In this document: in pieces, positions 26,702 to 41,700 of the stretch | Layout: each line of letters opens with the position of its first letter | Position numbering within the stretch: the first letter of the stretch is position 1 | Assembly (NCBI RefSeq): GCF_004027225.2 | Contig: NC_044288.2 | Coordinates: 16,564,744-16,628,743 of the forward strand | Direction of reading: 5' to 3' | DNA length: 64,000 bases | DNA from: Strigops habroptila | Taxonomy: Eukaryota; Chordata; Aves; Psittaciformes; Psittacidae | Translations under genes and position numbers: made by a program | The notes under the pieces: generated by a model | The model's database searches: none | Told to the model about the DNA's origin: nothing | What the model saw: the letters and a program-made list of their open reading frames with translations, nothing else

Positions 26702-29700
26702 TTACCTTCTCCCCCACCCCAGCCTGTCCTTTGAGCACAGGAGCGCTTCACCCAGCATCTGCAGCTGCTCCAAGACCTCTCGCTGCATCTCCATGGCCAT
26801 GTGGTGCACGTGGTGGTTGAAGCTGTTGTACATCACCGCATTCTGGAACATGAGCATCAGGTCACGCTGGAACTGGACCATGGACTGAATATGTCCCTTT
26901 GACAGTTTTCTCTTTATGCTGGTTAAATCCATGGGCCTACAAAAGACAGAAGGAGAATTTAATTGCAGTCCAGGGCCAGGCGTTCTTAAGGCTCTGCATG
27001 AATGTGCTTATCCTCATTTCAGCATGGCCATGAAAACACAGTTATTTTCTATCAATTTTATTGCTCAGGACAAAGAGGGGGAAGTAAGAAATGCTTTTCA
27101 GACAAAAGTAACTTTAGCCAATGTGACACTTGCTATCCAGTCAACCTAGCAGGTCATTAGCAGTCACCTTTAAAAAACCCCTGATGCTGAGCTCCAGAGA
27201 AGGCAAGCAGAGCAATTCTAATTAGTCTTCATGAAGTCCAGGTTTTAGTGGAGAAACGAAAGTTACTAAAATAGGTACCTATTAAAACCCCTTAAAATTG
27301 AATGGTGCCGCTAGCAAAAATAGCAGTGCTGGTAAGGGGAACATGATGGAGAATAAATATTACTTCCCTTATTCTGACAGATTGAGAAAATGAATGGCTG
27401 CAGAGAGGGCAACTGTGACCAAAATAGAATATAATTGAGCTCTGAAAAATGCCCTTAATCTCTCTGGAAATATTCTTGTGATCCAATTCTCCACTCACAG
27501 TAAAACACCTGGGGAGCAAGCTGTGGATGAGGAGAGAGTATTGACTGACGCATATGCTTCCAACATGGGGAGAAGAGGCTGCTGAGCTGCAGAAGCTGAA
27601 TTCTCTGCTCAGGCAGGGCTCACAGTGCCTGGAGTAAGTCAGCCATGCAGTGCCAGCAAAGGGCAGGCACAGTTCCTCTCAGCTCCAGTCAGTGCAAGCT
27701 TCCAGGTTCTAATCACCCGGAAGGGAGTTTTAACAAAAGAAATCAGTGGGAGATGCTGGTGACAGCCAAAGGAGGAAGGAAACCATCCCATTGGCCCTTT
27801 GGGAACCAGAGAAGACCGAAAAAGCAGAGAAATCAACTAGTGAGCACTTCCTCCACAAACTCACCTCTTTACCACATCCCTGTAGCCAGGAGCTTGCTTC
27901 TCTGACACTGCCTTCAGGAACGGGCTGCTGTACCTACAGGGACGAGCACAAAGAATGATCTCTGTCTGCTTCTCCACCAAAGACAGCATTGCCACACGGG
28001 CCAGTGCTTGCTTTTCCCTGCTTGCCATGAGGGCCACAGCTGGTTAGCCACAGCCAGCTGGCAGGATGCAGCGAGGCAGGAGGCTGAGCCCCTTGCTGAA
28101 GCTGGATGTGCCAGCTGTGTAGGAAGCAACATTTGGGCTCTGCCACTTGAAGCAGAGGAAATAAGTATGCAGTGTTTTCTCCAGCTCTGCTGCACACAGC
28201 TGTTCTTGCTGCGAGGACAGCCAGAAGCAAAGCCATGGAGAGACAAGGCAGCCTGTGGTGGCTCCTGTGGAGGGGAGGACAAGGCCTGGTGACACAGGAG
28301 CTGGAGCTCAGGGCAATGTGTTCAGGAACCATGTCAATCCAATCCTTTGCCCTCACATACCTGTGACTGGCTATCATCTTCCAGATGGACAGGAGAGTTC
28401 TTTTGAAGAGCAGATGCTGCAGGGGGTTCTCCCAGCTCAGCTGCATCCTGTGGAGGGAATACATTGCCAGATCATCACTGGAGACAAAGTAGGAGGTGGC
28501 AATTTGTTAGCACCCACCACATCCAGCTGGATGAAGTGCAGAGATCCTTTGCTGTAGCTGTGCAAAGCCTCTCAGGGTGAGATGGTGTAAGCCATTTGAG
28601 ATGGTGGATAACCATTTAGTTGTGCATTCTGCATCTGAATGCGCAACTAAACGTCCCGAATTCAGGAAAATGCAGGGCAATAGATACAAACCAGAGATGA
28701 GCTGAGCAGCTTTATATGGCAGGATCAAACTGGACAGAAAAACTCACACTACTCTGAAGTTTAGTACTTTACTGAAGTGTTTTTTATTCAGTTTCTCATC
28801 CCCCAAAAACATGGTCTTCCTTTGAAAGGCAGCTCAGGTGATCACACACGTGCCAGAGCCTGCATATGACTGACACGCCTGCACCTGCCTAAAGGGCTCT
28901 TTTCGTGCCTCTCTTAGGAGCTGGATTGGACATTGCTTGACAAAGCATGATGCTCAGCTCACACAAGGCTCAGCTCCCTTGAGGAATTTTCCATGTATTT
29001 TCCTTTTAATCTCTTACTTAATCTTCTCACTTCATCTTAGGACCAATGCCCCAAAATGCTGGCAGATCCACAGCGACAGCACAAGTTACTTCCTTCCCTC
29101 CTGTTCTCCTTGGCTCTCTCACCTTCCTGGATGTGACCTGTGTCATACACTTGTTCTCATGTGAGACAAGGGAAACAACTCTGTTCTGCTGCACCTGCAA
29201 GAGAGCAGAACAAACTACTTACAGCTGTGTGTCAGCAGGGCTAGTGGAGTCCAGCACAGGGGCTGCAGAGGTGTTATCACTATCATCTTGATCCTGGGCC
29301 TGATCACTCATCTCCTGTGGACGTGGCTCACCCAAAACTTGTTCTCCAGAGGTCTCTTGAGTCTTGTCCTGAAGAGCACAGAGGAAAAAGAAGATACATC
29401 TAAAATGGCAGCCCATCGCCTGAATCCTTTATCTAGAAGCCAACTTGCTGCACATCCCTTTACTGCATACAGTCTCAGCTGGGAGCCAGCTTGCTCTCTT
29501 ATACTGGAGGGTGATGTTTGACCTTATTCACTGTGCTGTCCAGCACTCCAGTAACAGCCGGGTCTCACCTCTTGGATCATAACCACCTCTGGCTAACACA
29601 AACACTGCGGGGCTGACTGGTGCCCAGTGTTGTGTCTGTCTGCTTTTCTGGGAAGAGTCATGGATGTAGAGACGGCAATCAGGAGCTGAGGTAAGACTGC

Positions 29701-32700
29701 CTCGGGCTTGTTAAAGCTCAAGACACAGGTAACAGGAAATCCTACAGTGCAACAGGGTTGTTTCCTTACAAACTCCCACATGAATATGACAGAACAGACT
29801 CAGCCAGGAAGCAAAGTGGTGGTGGTGTAGTGATTTGCCAATAAAATTTAGAGTGCATGGAGATAGGCTTTTTGGAGTCCTGAAGTGGGATTATGTGCAG
29901 GGGCACGTGAGAATCCTCAACAGATCTGAAGCAGGGAGGAGACCCCTCAGGAACAAAGTGAACACTGCTGTGTTTGGCTTTCAACACTGGGAAACCTGTG
30001 AGGGAACTGCTGGGAACAACAGCAACACCTTGCAGGCTGGTGGGAGCCCACAGTCCCCTAGACACAGGACTGATGCAAACCCAGGCTAGACAGTGCCTGC
30101 TTCCAAGACATGACGGTCTCCAGGGGCAGATGGTTATTGCTATCACAGCCACGTGGGTCTGAAACTAGCCAAGCTGTGTGCTGCATAACACAGCAATTAG
30201 AACAAGGCAAGTATTCCAGCCTTGCCTCAAACCTGAGAGCAGACTGCCAGCTCTCATGAGTCACCTTTACACTGCCAAGGAGCAATTCCTCCAACTCACA
30301 TCTGAGGGTTTGATCTGCAACAAGCTTCCTGTTCATAAAGATACATATCCATACATAAAAAACACATCCTTCCCCTCATATATTTCTTTTGCATTCCCCT
30401 CCCTGCTGACTCCTCCTGTGTGTCCCTGTCTCCTCACTTGGAACCTGGGACTTCCCCGTCTTCTACAGCTGATTTCCTTTACTGTCTCTTGACTCCCATC
30501 CAGGCCCAGAGGCTCTCTTAGGATCACCTCACCCCTACCTCTCTTCCTGGTAAGCATTTCTCATCTTCTGCCAGGATGTGTAGTTGACTTTCCTCTGCTC
30601 CTGAGACTGTTGTTCCTGTGGTCTTTTCCTGGCAACTCACATCTTCCCCATCACACTGCTTCCCAGAGCCACAGTGATCCCACTGAGCCCGTGATGATTC
30701 TGCACTGCTAATGCGGAGAGGTGCCATCATCTGGGTTACCTGCAACAGGGAGATTTACTGCTTCAAATTCTGAAGGCAAAAGAAAGAAGAAATAAACAGC
30801 ACAGATGCTATTTTTGCTTTCACTCACGAACACCTTTCCATTTTTAGGAATCCTTGCAAATCTTCTGATGAAGCCCTGTGTTGTTATTGCAGTGTCAGTT
30901 CAGTGACATCTCTGTGCTTTAGGGTGAGCTGTTTCAGCAAAGCAGCCGTTTGTGGTGCCAGCTCTAAATGGGAGGAAGGGCTAAGGCTTGGGGTAGGGAG
31001 CAAGTGAACTTGGGGCATCTGCTCCTCCCCCAGACTGTTCCTTTGTGTAGGGATGGTGGAGGCCCTGATAACCCTCATCTTTCAGGAAGATGCCACCCAC
31101 TTTCTTGTCATCCAAACAACCCTACCTCTGAGAAGAACTGGAGAAGGCCATCTTCACGTGGCCTCTCTGCCTTTTGGTAGTCTTCACTATCATCCTCCCA
31201 GAGAGGCTCACTGAACTCCAGCTCATGGTCTGCCTCTTGGCTGCTCTCCTCTAGCTTCCCCATGGCCACCTCTTCAGTATTCCGCCAGCTCCCCATGTCC
31301 AGATCCAAGCTTGAATCCCAGCTACGAAGAGACTGGAAGTCACTGTTCTTCTCTGACTCGCTGTGAGACTCTGTCTCAGACTCCCACCACAGCCAGGTAT
31401 GTCCCACCTGCAAACAAACATAAAGAGACAGCAATGTCTTTGTACCCTGATCCAGAACTGCAAAGCCCAGCTCACATCCTGACATACTTGGAGAGCCAAA
31501 GCATGGGAAGAACTCTGTGTGGTGAGAAGCCTGCAACTGAGCCCACATCACAGCACATGCTGTAGCTCTGCAACACAAACTACCACTTCAGAGCAATTGA
31601 ATTTCAGGTTTTCTGGTGCCTGTGCTGTGCTCTTCCCCTGCACAGGGGTCTGTGAGTTACTGGGCTCGGGCGATGCGTGTTTAAGATGCCAAAGGCATTC
31701 AGTAGAAAGCTGAAACCATGTTATGCTGGGGCTCCTGAGAGCCAACTGAGACAGTTGTGAAGAACTAGATGCTCCAAGGACAAATCAATGAAGTTCCCTT
31801 TGCTGCCTATTTACATTTATACTTTTTATATAAAAACTTTTTATACTGGAAACAACTTATTACAAACCCTACAGGCATTTTTTTTTTGACAGTGACAAAT
31901 GTGATTTGGCTGGATGGTGGCATCTTGTGTACCCAGCAAGAATTATAACCACACACTGACACACACTGATGGGACAGTTCTACACAGCTCAGAAAATAAA
32001 AGCTAGCATTCTTTTAAGAAGGAAGAAACCATTCATCTCTGTTCACTAGTCCATGCATAAGTGTCTTCTGCTGCCTAAGTCCACTATAAGTTCTCTAAGT
32101 CATGGGATTGCTTTCAGGCTCACAGTAACAACAGTAAAGGCTGCGAGAAAAATCTGCATCTTGCCACTGACCCTAGCTGCTGGATGCTGTACCTATGGAG
32201 AATTCTATGCATTAATTAGCAGTGTCTTTACAGTTTTAATTATGTACAACCTAATTTTCCCAGAGTTTTGAACAAGCACATTTCTCACCAGTATCAGGGC
32301 TGCTAGCACAGCTACAGATACAGCTTATGGGGCATAACCAGGAGAAACAAAGAATCCCCTGGGTTTGGGATGAGAAAACATGTTTGCTTACTTTCTGAAC
32401 TAGGAGCCAGGATCTAAAAGGCTGTTCTGAAACCTCTTTCAAAGTGAACTTCAGCGGAAGCAGATGAAATGTGATGAGGTAAGAGATAACATTACCTGCT
32501 CTCAGCTTCCAGCTGAAGGAGTTGTGCAAACTGTGATTTCATCTGAAGAGTAACCCCATGCCTAAAGCGCTTTCCTGCACCAGCAGCAGAGCTGGCTGCA
32601 CACGCAGAACCAGCCACCACAGCTCAGCTAAGAACCGAAAAGCCTTAGCCCAGGGTAATCCAATCACTTGTCATCATCTTTCTGTATTCCAGTTGAGAGG

Positions 32701-35700
32701 GATAAGGATTTTCAAATCACGAAGCCCAGGGAACTTGGGCATAAGCATCGATTAAAAAGCTCTTTGGCCTTATGTTCAGTTTTACTAAATCCTGGGAGAC
32801 TCAAGATGCCAGAGAGCAGAGCAGCAGTATCAGTGCAAGACAAGTGGGATGAGCAAAATAATTACAGACGGCTTAGTTCCACACTAATTCTGTACCAAAA
32901 AAAAAAAAAAGGACAAAATGATACAGACTTCAGCTCTTAATTAAGAACTGGCTGACAGCTCTTAATTATGTTGGCTACATAAGTCACCAGCAAGGAATCA
33001 TTATCCAATTGGAAAGTTTTAGTTTGCTTTGCAGAGATCAGGCACTGCGCAGCCCTTGCCGATATGAGAAGCTGTTTGAAATAAAGATGATGGCCTTTAA
33101 AGGGAATGTACATGTCAAAACAAGAAAAATGATAAAAGCTTGAACCCTGGTACATGAAACGCAGAATCCACAATAAAGTAGGAAAAAAAAAGGGAGAGAG
33201 AAAAAAAAAAGAAAGAAAAAAAGAACAATTTGCTAAAGACATAAAAGCAAATAACAACAACAAACCCCATCAAAAACATCAGAAGCAGAGAGCTGCCAGA
33301 TGATCAGTGGGGATGACGCATGATCAGTGCCAAACATCGCAGTGGAAAATAGGGCCAGTTGGAAAAACCAAATTAATCATCGTTATCAGCACTTGCCACA
33401 GAGGAGATCACAGGAGACTTTCATTTGGGATGGGTCTGGGAGACTGTTTCTAATTCAAATGTCAACAGGGGAGATTTTAGAACAATTTGAGGGAGGGAAT
33501 AAACCTTCAAACCCCTTAGGATTCACTTATGGACCCTAAAAAAGCTTAAATATAATGTGACTACGCCTATACTGTGTAACCTGCCATTTAAGTTAGCCCC
33601 AACACAGGAAAAAAAGAAAGGGGCACTTGTATCTGTCTGTAACAGGATGGCTGTTGGGAGATGCAGCACAGTAAGCCTCAGCTCTGCACTAGACAGATTA
33701 GAATGAAGTATTAGGAAGAACAGAATTAGTAGCCAGGGTACGAGATGATGAACTGGGAAAGAAGCAGTGAGGCTCTGTAGAGAAAATAATCTCTTAGATT
33801 TTAAAGATCTTAAATGGTATTAAAGACTATTAAAATGTTATAGGCCAAGAGAAAAGGTTCTTTGAGAGAAAAATACCTGGTTAAGAGAAGAAACCAACGG
33901 TAGGAATGAACGTTTTCCATAATGAAAGCAAGTTAGTAGTGGGCATGCTAAAGGTCCTCCCAGTTTTTCAACACGGACAAAGACAGGGCAGAGGTGTTAC
34001 AGAGAGAGAACCAGACTCTTCTCAGTGGCCAACAGTGAAAGGAGAGGGGGCAGCGATGACAAGCTGCAGCAAAGGGAATTCAGACTGGATGAATGTTTAC
34101 TCTGTGAGGATGGGTAAGCACTGAAACCAGTTGTCTGTAGGCGTTAGGGAATCTCCATTCTTGGAGATTTTCAGAACTTGACTAGACAAGGCTCTGAGCA
34201 ACCCAATCTCGCTTTGAAGCTGGCCCAGCTTTGAGCAGCAGGTTGCACTACATGAATGTGCAGAGGTCATAGAATCATACTAACGGAGAATAGTATCTTA
34301 GAGTCTAAGTATCAGAGAATGGTTTGGATTGAAAGGGAACCTTCAAAGGTCATTTAGTCCAACCCCCCAGCAATGAGCAGGAACATCTTTAACTAGATCT
34401 GGTTGCTCAGAGCCCCATCCAGCCTGACCTTGAACGGTTCCAGGGATGGGGCATCTACCACCTCTGGGGAACCTGTGCCAGTGTCTCACCACCCTCACCA
34501 TAAGAATTGCCTTCCTATATCTAATCTGAATCTACCCTCTTTCAGTTTAAAATCACTACCCCTTGTCCTATTGCAACAGGCCCTGCTAAGTAGTTTGTCC
34601 ACAAATTATTTTCCATAAAACACATGAAAGCCAAAAGAACCCTGTAAACTTTTGTGCTATGATATTAGCAACCTGTAATATCCGGAAACTGATGACATAA
34701 AAATTCATATCAGAAATTTGTCCCAGTTTTAGTAGTGAAGGACAATTAACCAGTAAGCAAGCCAAAGGATTCCACATTTCTAGCATCAGTAGAGCAGCTC
34801 TTGGTGGCAATACCCCTCAGCTGTACATGGACTCAACACAGCAAGCACAACCAACTTCAACATAAAACCTGTGAAAATCAAGAGCTCTTACAAGGCAAGG
34901 CAACAACCCCTCTGGTCTTAATTGCAGTGACTCAGGTTCCTGCAACCTGTGTCAAAAAGCTGCACCCTGTACATTCTGCACAGCATAGACCAGCTGCAGC
35001 AAGCATCAGGAAGGATAATGTTGGGGTTTTTCCTCCCCCTGGAAGTTCACGTGGGCAGAAAATACACAAGTTTCATCTCACAGGTTATATGAGCAGAAAA
35101 TAAGACTTGAGAATTGTCACGGAGAACTTAAACCTCAGTTAAGCATCCATGTTGCTGAAGAAAATAACTGTAAATTCCAGTAGAGAGAAGCAGTTCATGA
35201 GCTCAGATGTGAAACCAGGTACTGGCCTGCCTACAGCTGCTGGAATCAAAGATGTTCACTCTTTACAAATCTCTGGGAGAATGTAAGGCACATGTCAATA
35301 CACTGGTCTCTTAAAAGAAAGCTCTGACAAGACTGCAGGATTTAACTTCTCACGGTTAGATCCCGTTTCACCACACAGTGCCACATTCTCACATATTCAA
35401 GCATGGAATCTTCCCCTCCATCCAAGCACGACGCAACATACCCATGATTGATGGATTGTCTCTAATGTCAAAGCTCTGCCATGCTTGTGTGCTACACGGA
35501 TAACTGGAAGAGAGTTATATTCGTAGATACTCAAGAGAGGTATGCACGCTTGTACAAAACCAGGGTTCCTCACTGCAGAGAGCTGCGATGCTCAGTACAT
35601 TGCACACTGTACGCTGGATTTGTTCCCAGACTTTAATATACATACACATTTACACATCACTAGTAAAAATCTGTACACTTCACATTACAGTACATACAAG

Positions 35701-38700
35701 CCACCAGTTGCTAGCTAACACCAGAACACTGATGAAGCCCAAGACGACTGCCTTAAAACAGGCAGGGGGGCTAGTCTTCCCCTCCAGGGAAGTTTCTTTG
35801 GGTTACACATTCTGACGAGACACTGCTTTCCAGAGGGGCAAGCGAAGAAGGTGGGTCAGGTCCCAGAAATGGACCTGCAACTTTTCTTCCTCCTCCAACA
35901 GCTGTTAACAGCACCTTGCTTGCACTCCAGCTCTGGGTGCCAGATGCTGGGGTTTTCTGTCTGCCTGCAGCATCATTTCTTCATCTTCATGTCTGCCTCG
36001 ATGGCACAGCGACGCCCTCTGGTGCCTCCGTCCTAGTGACAAGGCAAACAACAAGTTATGCAACCTGAAACACAAAACACTTCCTCCAGCACTCGGGGAG
36101 GTAAAGAACTGTACATCTGATAACAAGTTTCCATACCTTCCAAACAGGAAAGCTTCCAAAGGGAAGCTGTCCTAAGACGGCCTGCCTGCAGACCTACCTA
36201 AAGTTCACCCTGGGCGTAGCACAGGTGCTGGGATGTGCAGCATCTCTGTGCACTGTGGGCAGTCAGGGCAGAGAGAGGCAACAAGGCTCTCACCCAGACA
36301 GATGCTTTTGGAGCCTGTACAGTGCAGGCTTTCTCCTAAGCAGCAGATTCGAGCTTGGCTCTTAAGGTGGGAAGAGGAAACTGCTGACTAACCTACCTTA
36401 TTAGCTGCTGATCCCTATGGGAAGTGCTCCTCCAGTTGAGTGACCCTGGCTCCCTAGTTTCTCCCTAGTTTCTCCGCACAGCTCCTTTCCATGAGCAGGA
36501 GGCGAGCTGAGAGCTTCCTTTGATCCGCTGCCCTCTCTCTCTGGCTGACATGCTGACTCTCCTGGAGTACTCCTCTGTCTTTAGACATATGCGAGAGAAA
36601 AAAACAACTCTCCATCTTCCTCCCCTTTCTCCTCCCCACAACTCAGAGACTTGGAGTTTCTTGGAGGGAATATTTTTCCAAACACTTTCAGATCACCACA
36701 GGCACAGAGCAAGGTATTTCTGCAGAGTATCTCATTTGCTTTCTGGACCATGATTGATAAAGGAGTACACAGCTGACTCCTTACTTTTCCCAAGACCTTT
36801 TGTACTGTCTCGAACGTGCAGAAGGGGCAGCTGTATATGCATGAGAGATGTAGTAACTACAGCACTGCACCACTTGGTCTGTCTTCCCGCTTACGTGGAA
36901 AGAAAGCAGGAGAGAAGTTGTGGAAGAAAGCAAAGGCAGATGACAAAACAAGAACACTTGGAACCAGAAGACTGAAGCCCCTCCCACTCACCCACGCTGA
37001 GAATAAGGGACCGAGATGTTTCTTCTCTAATGATCCCAGTTGTATAGCCCCTAAGTTAAACACACACCGCTGCAATGCTAAGGATGCTATGACAGTGCAG
37101 TGATCACCCAGACAAAGAGCAGAGCACACTGCCAGCAGTACTGCAGTACCTGCTGGAGCCTTTCAATACTTACAAAGAGAGAGAGAAGGAAGGCAGGAGA
37201 GCCCATTGGGACACTGTCCTGTTAAAAGGCCAAACAGAAGGACTTATCAGATATCAGATATGGAAATGCACACACCACAGAAGCACCGAGCCCACACAAT
37301 AGCATAGAGAAATATGTGCCCCACTCCCCTTCCCGCATGGCATCAGTTTTATGCAGCAGGAACATAAAAATGCACAAAAGAGGGATACTGCGAAGAGTAA
37401 GAATGCTAGGAAAGGGATATTCCCTCATCCATGGAGAGGCCTAGTCTACCAATTTCTGCACTGTGCAGTTGCCACTAGAACTAAGCAGGCAGTCCTTGCT
37501 GTCACAATGCTGTGTGCACTAGCTGACAGCACTTGAGATCACTTAATCAAGCTTGGATGTGTCTTTACAGAAGAAAAAACCCAAACCTAGACTGATATTA
37601 GTATAGATCAGTGTGGAAGTCAAAGGTTCTCTGGTGCACTTTACAAAGCAAACCAGACTGGAGTGATTCCCTGGTTCTAAAATTCTGACTGTGAAGTGAA
37701 GGACAGGGCAGAGGCTACACCTCCAATTCTCTGCACCTTCACCTTCCTGCCATATTATGCCTCTTCCAATACTCTGTTTATTTCCCTACAGTTTTCATCA
37801 CCTGTTTTTAAAAACAGGGAATGGTACTACTAGGATTACAGAAAAAACTTGTGAGATTTGGCTCTGGGATGATGTGCGGTTCCAGGGCTGAAATCTCATA
37901 AATGGACACACTTAAAGAAAAACTTGTTTGCATGAAGATGCTGCAGCCACTGCAACCTCAAAAAACATTCTGCCCCTTTGGCATGGAAACTTCATGCAGT
38001 ATTTTGGGGTTCTTCAAAAGATCTCAAGTGCCTTTCCATAAGGTGCAGCATCCTCACCTTCTCTGAAGCATCCTGCTTGCGAGTGGAGTCGCGCCCACGT
38101 AGGCTCTTTGCACTGATCCCTGACTCTGATGTTTGCATGATCAGTTGTGTGGCCAGAAATTGCTGCAAGAAAACCACACTCTGTTAAAATTCTCAGGCAA
38201 AACAAGCTCACTTAGTGCGTGCCAGTTAACTATCACAAACCACAGGCTGGGAATGACTGGGTTAGATGCAGTTTCAGTTCCTTGTCTGCTACTCAGAATA
38301 AGCTCCTCCAATTGCCTCAGAAGCCACAAGTCCTGAGGAACTATAAAACCCCAGTTCAAACTCTGTCAGTGCTGCCAGTTGGGACACTCTATTTCACAAG
38401 CAATTTTAAATGGCATATATTCACAGGACACAGTTTCATGTACGCTTTGTACCAGCGTAAACCAGCAGAGCCACCAGAAGCAATCGCGTCCCCTGTCATT
38501 CACTGTTCTCATTGCTTGTTTCTGTTCCTGAACCACACCCTGGTTCTTGCTGGCCTAAGCATTTCCCTGAAGGAAATTAGATTTGAAATTGGTCTGGGCT
38601 GAACCTAAAAGAAATTTTGCTGTGTTACCTCTAACTTACCCACAATCTAGTTCACCAAACACCTGAGCTAGCACAAGAGAGATGCAGGGAAAGACGGGAC

Positions 38701-41700
38701 TACTTCATTCAAAGATACTGAGCAAAACTGATGTTACATCCAGAAGTCTTTCCCATACTTATGGGCTAAGACAGATGCTCTGTCCTGCACTTTACCTGGA
38801 TCTGCTCCAGGACATCTCGCTGCATCTCCACAGCCATGTGGTACACATCATGGTCAGAGCTGTTGTACATAACTGCATTTTGAAACATCAGCATAATATC
38901 ACGCTGGAACTCAGCTGTGGTTCGTATCAGCCCATTCTCAATGTTCTTTTTGATGGTAGATAAATCCATTGGCCTGTGAAAGAAATGCAGTCAAAAATAG
39001 CAACAGAAATATTTAACTCTTTACCCACTCTCTTGTAGACAGTAACATGTCTACTTAGACCACCTATTTTATTTAGCCAAACAGGTTTTCCCACACACAG
39101 GCTGTGTTCCTGAGTTCCAAGGGCCTTGTCAGAAGACACGAACTGTCCAGCAGTTATCATGAATGGTAAAAACAGCATAACAGATGCCTCAGAGAGGCAT
39201 TTGCCTTCTCCAGGCATCACTGACGGAGACATTAAGGAGCTAGAGCTGCAGCCACTGAACTGTTTAGGAGAGATTTTGGGGGATAGCAGGAGATTCTAGT
39301 AATTCTTCCAGAAAAGTCCACTATCTGGGACAGTAAAAAATGCTGATTAAAGAAGATAGCTCTTTGGAATTCCAAAGATTAAATCGTACCCTTGGGCAGA
39401 AACTGGAAGAAGCAGATCAGTCACATACCACCTCACAGATAAACAAAATGTTCTATGTAAGTCAGTGTACTTCATTCAAAGACAGGGCTGTGTAAAGACA
39501 TGTGTCTGTTACTAAAGACAACTCTTTTCTTGGGGAAGCCTGCTTCTGACTGAATCATGCCAGAAACAAATAACCTTCCAAGTCTTGCAGTCTGCATGGC
39601 AGCTAAAAACTACATTGTTCCTGCCAGAAATCCTTACACAAATGTACAAATATACAGAGTTCTAATGATGGGAGGACTGGTGAGACTCACCTCTGCACAA
39701 TACTGTGGTAGCCTGGTGCTATATCGTCAGTTACAGGCTGTAGGAAGACATTGGCATACCTGCAGAAAGAAGGAGTTCCCTTAGTATCCTCCTTGCTGGT
39801 AAATATTTGTTTTATGCTCTCATGTTTATTTGTGTGCTACCAGTAACTGATTCATCATATCCCGGTGAGCCTCCAAGAAGGGACAGTGGAGACTTGCCCA
39901 GGATTAGTCACTTCTTTCTGCTGGTTGATCACAGACATCAAACCCACCTGTGATTAGCTGCTGCTCTCCAAACTAGCATGATAGCTTTCTTCCATATCTT
40001 CTGGGCCTGTATTGCTTCCTGGTCTTCACTACACACTGAGCTGGGAAGAAAAGAATTGAACTTCCTTCAGGAGTCTGCATACTACCTCAGAGCAAACAAC
40101 TTAGGGTTTGTTTTGCCTTTGACATGCCTACACTAATCCATTGGACCTGGTGCTATAGTGCTGCCCACACACTTGCAAGCAAGGAGAGCCAGACAAATCA
40201 TCAACAAATTCCCCCTCTGGACCTGCCCAGCCAGCAAAACAGAAACAGGAATTCTATGTTCCCCCCACAAAACAGTGTGGAATTTGCACCCGTGTGCCTG
40301 AGAGCTTCACTGATACTCACAACTGCGAGGAGGCTGGGCTGCTGGGGATGGAGTCAGCTAGCGTGTGAGACTGTAAAGGTGCATTATGGACACTGAAGCC
40401 ATCATCGCTCTCGCTCACGGGGGGTTCGTTATCCATCTCTGACAGATATCCCTCACCCTGATCTTCTTCTTTGGGTTCCTCCAAACTGGCAGCCTCACTG
40501 GCACCATCCTCATCATCCTCTTCACCCTGCCCATCCTGAAACACAGAGTTCATGAGTCTGCACAGCCAGCTACAGCAGCAACTCAGAGCCTCCAAAGCAA
40601 CTATGGTACAGCAAGCAAAGTGATTTTCTTGCTATGCTGCTGACAGCTGTACAGGCACCTTCCCAAAATCCCAGTCAGTCTACTCTGCCCTGACTCCCCC
40701 CACAGACACAGAAACACACAGAGCACCACAGTGCCTGAAGCAAGCTCCCCTTTAGCTCCAACTGCAAACTGCCCACTTCTCAGTGCAGAAAGCGGAACGC
40801 AAGCTTTGCTTTTCAGCAGATGGGAGCCAGGAAGCAGCAGTAGTGAGATGTTACTAACACACTCAAGATGACTACAACCAATTGAGAATTACCTTCATCT
40901 GACTCCTAAACAGGGCTTGGGCCTCCTCCTTCATTGACTCTGTGAAAGAAAGAAAAGCAGAAAGGTTGATTCTCCAAAGCAGTCTTTCCCACAAAAGCTC
41001 CTGCACCAATGCCTACTGTCCTGCAGTAATTAACACTGTTCCTACATGTATCTTTTCTCCCTCCTCCCCAAAAAACCTGAACCAGATCACTGACAACTAT
41101 CCAGCTAATAATGTTGCATGTAAAAGATTTCCTAGCTGAATTAAGTTACCTGACAGCTCAAATTTGTGCTGAACATCAGCCTGTGAGGAGTCTTCACTCA
41201 CATTTGGGACTTGTGGAGGGGATGAATCATCATCAGGTGGGGTCTGGAGGGAAGAGAAATGCACAAATCTAGATGTTTGTGTCAGCTTACTTCAGTGAAG
41301 GTGTGGGCACATCTCACTCACTCTAACCTAACTCAAGGCAAAATGAAGTTCACTGAGCACCTTCCCAACAGCAATTCTGTACATGGGCGGGGGGAGATAC
41401 ACAAAGATACTGCCTAAAGCAGAGAGCTTCTCTGCAGATCGAACAGATCAGCAGCATGACTCCCACGAAAACAGTCAGTCACATTCATTGAAGGGATACC
41501 TTCAACCCAACAGTCATCCTTCCTCTAAACTTCTCTCCTACCTGCCACAACTTCTCCTTTCTTTCCCCACACCAGTTCCAGACAGCCTCTCTGCCCACAT
41601 ACCTCTGCCTTCACTGTATTGTGCACCATGTCTTCTCCCTTGGTCGATTCTATCTCAATTTCAGAAGTCTCTCCTGCTGTTACAGCTGCTCTTTGATCTT

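Larger units (their letters stand above)
31408..35631. other. large BRD8 intron, mostly unrecognised apart from CR1 fragments
   Basis: AT-richer sequence than the left half of the window. Besides a purine-rich tract and two CR1 fragments, listed separately, I recognise no exon or RNA gene. The stretch 33330-33990 may contain further decayed repeat, but I cannot assign it to a family. Confidence 0.45.

Noticed and set aside
33330-33990. Possible retroelement-like segment left of the CR1 pair
   Set aside because: No family-specific words, terminal repeats or coding traces could be recognised.
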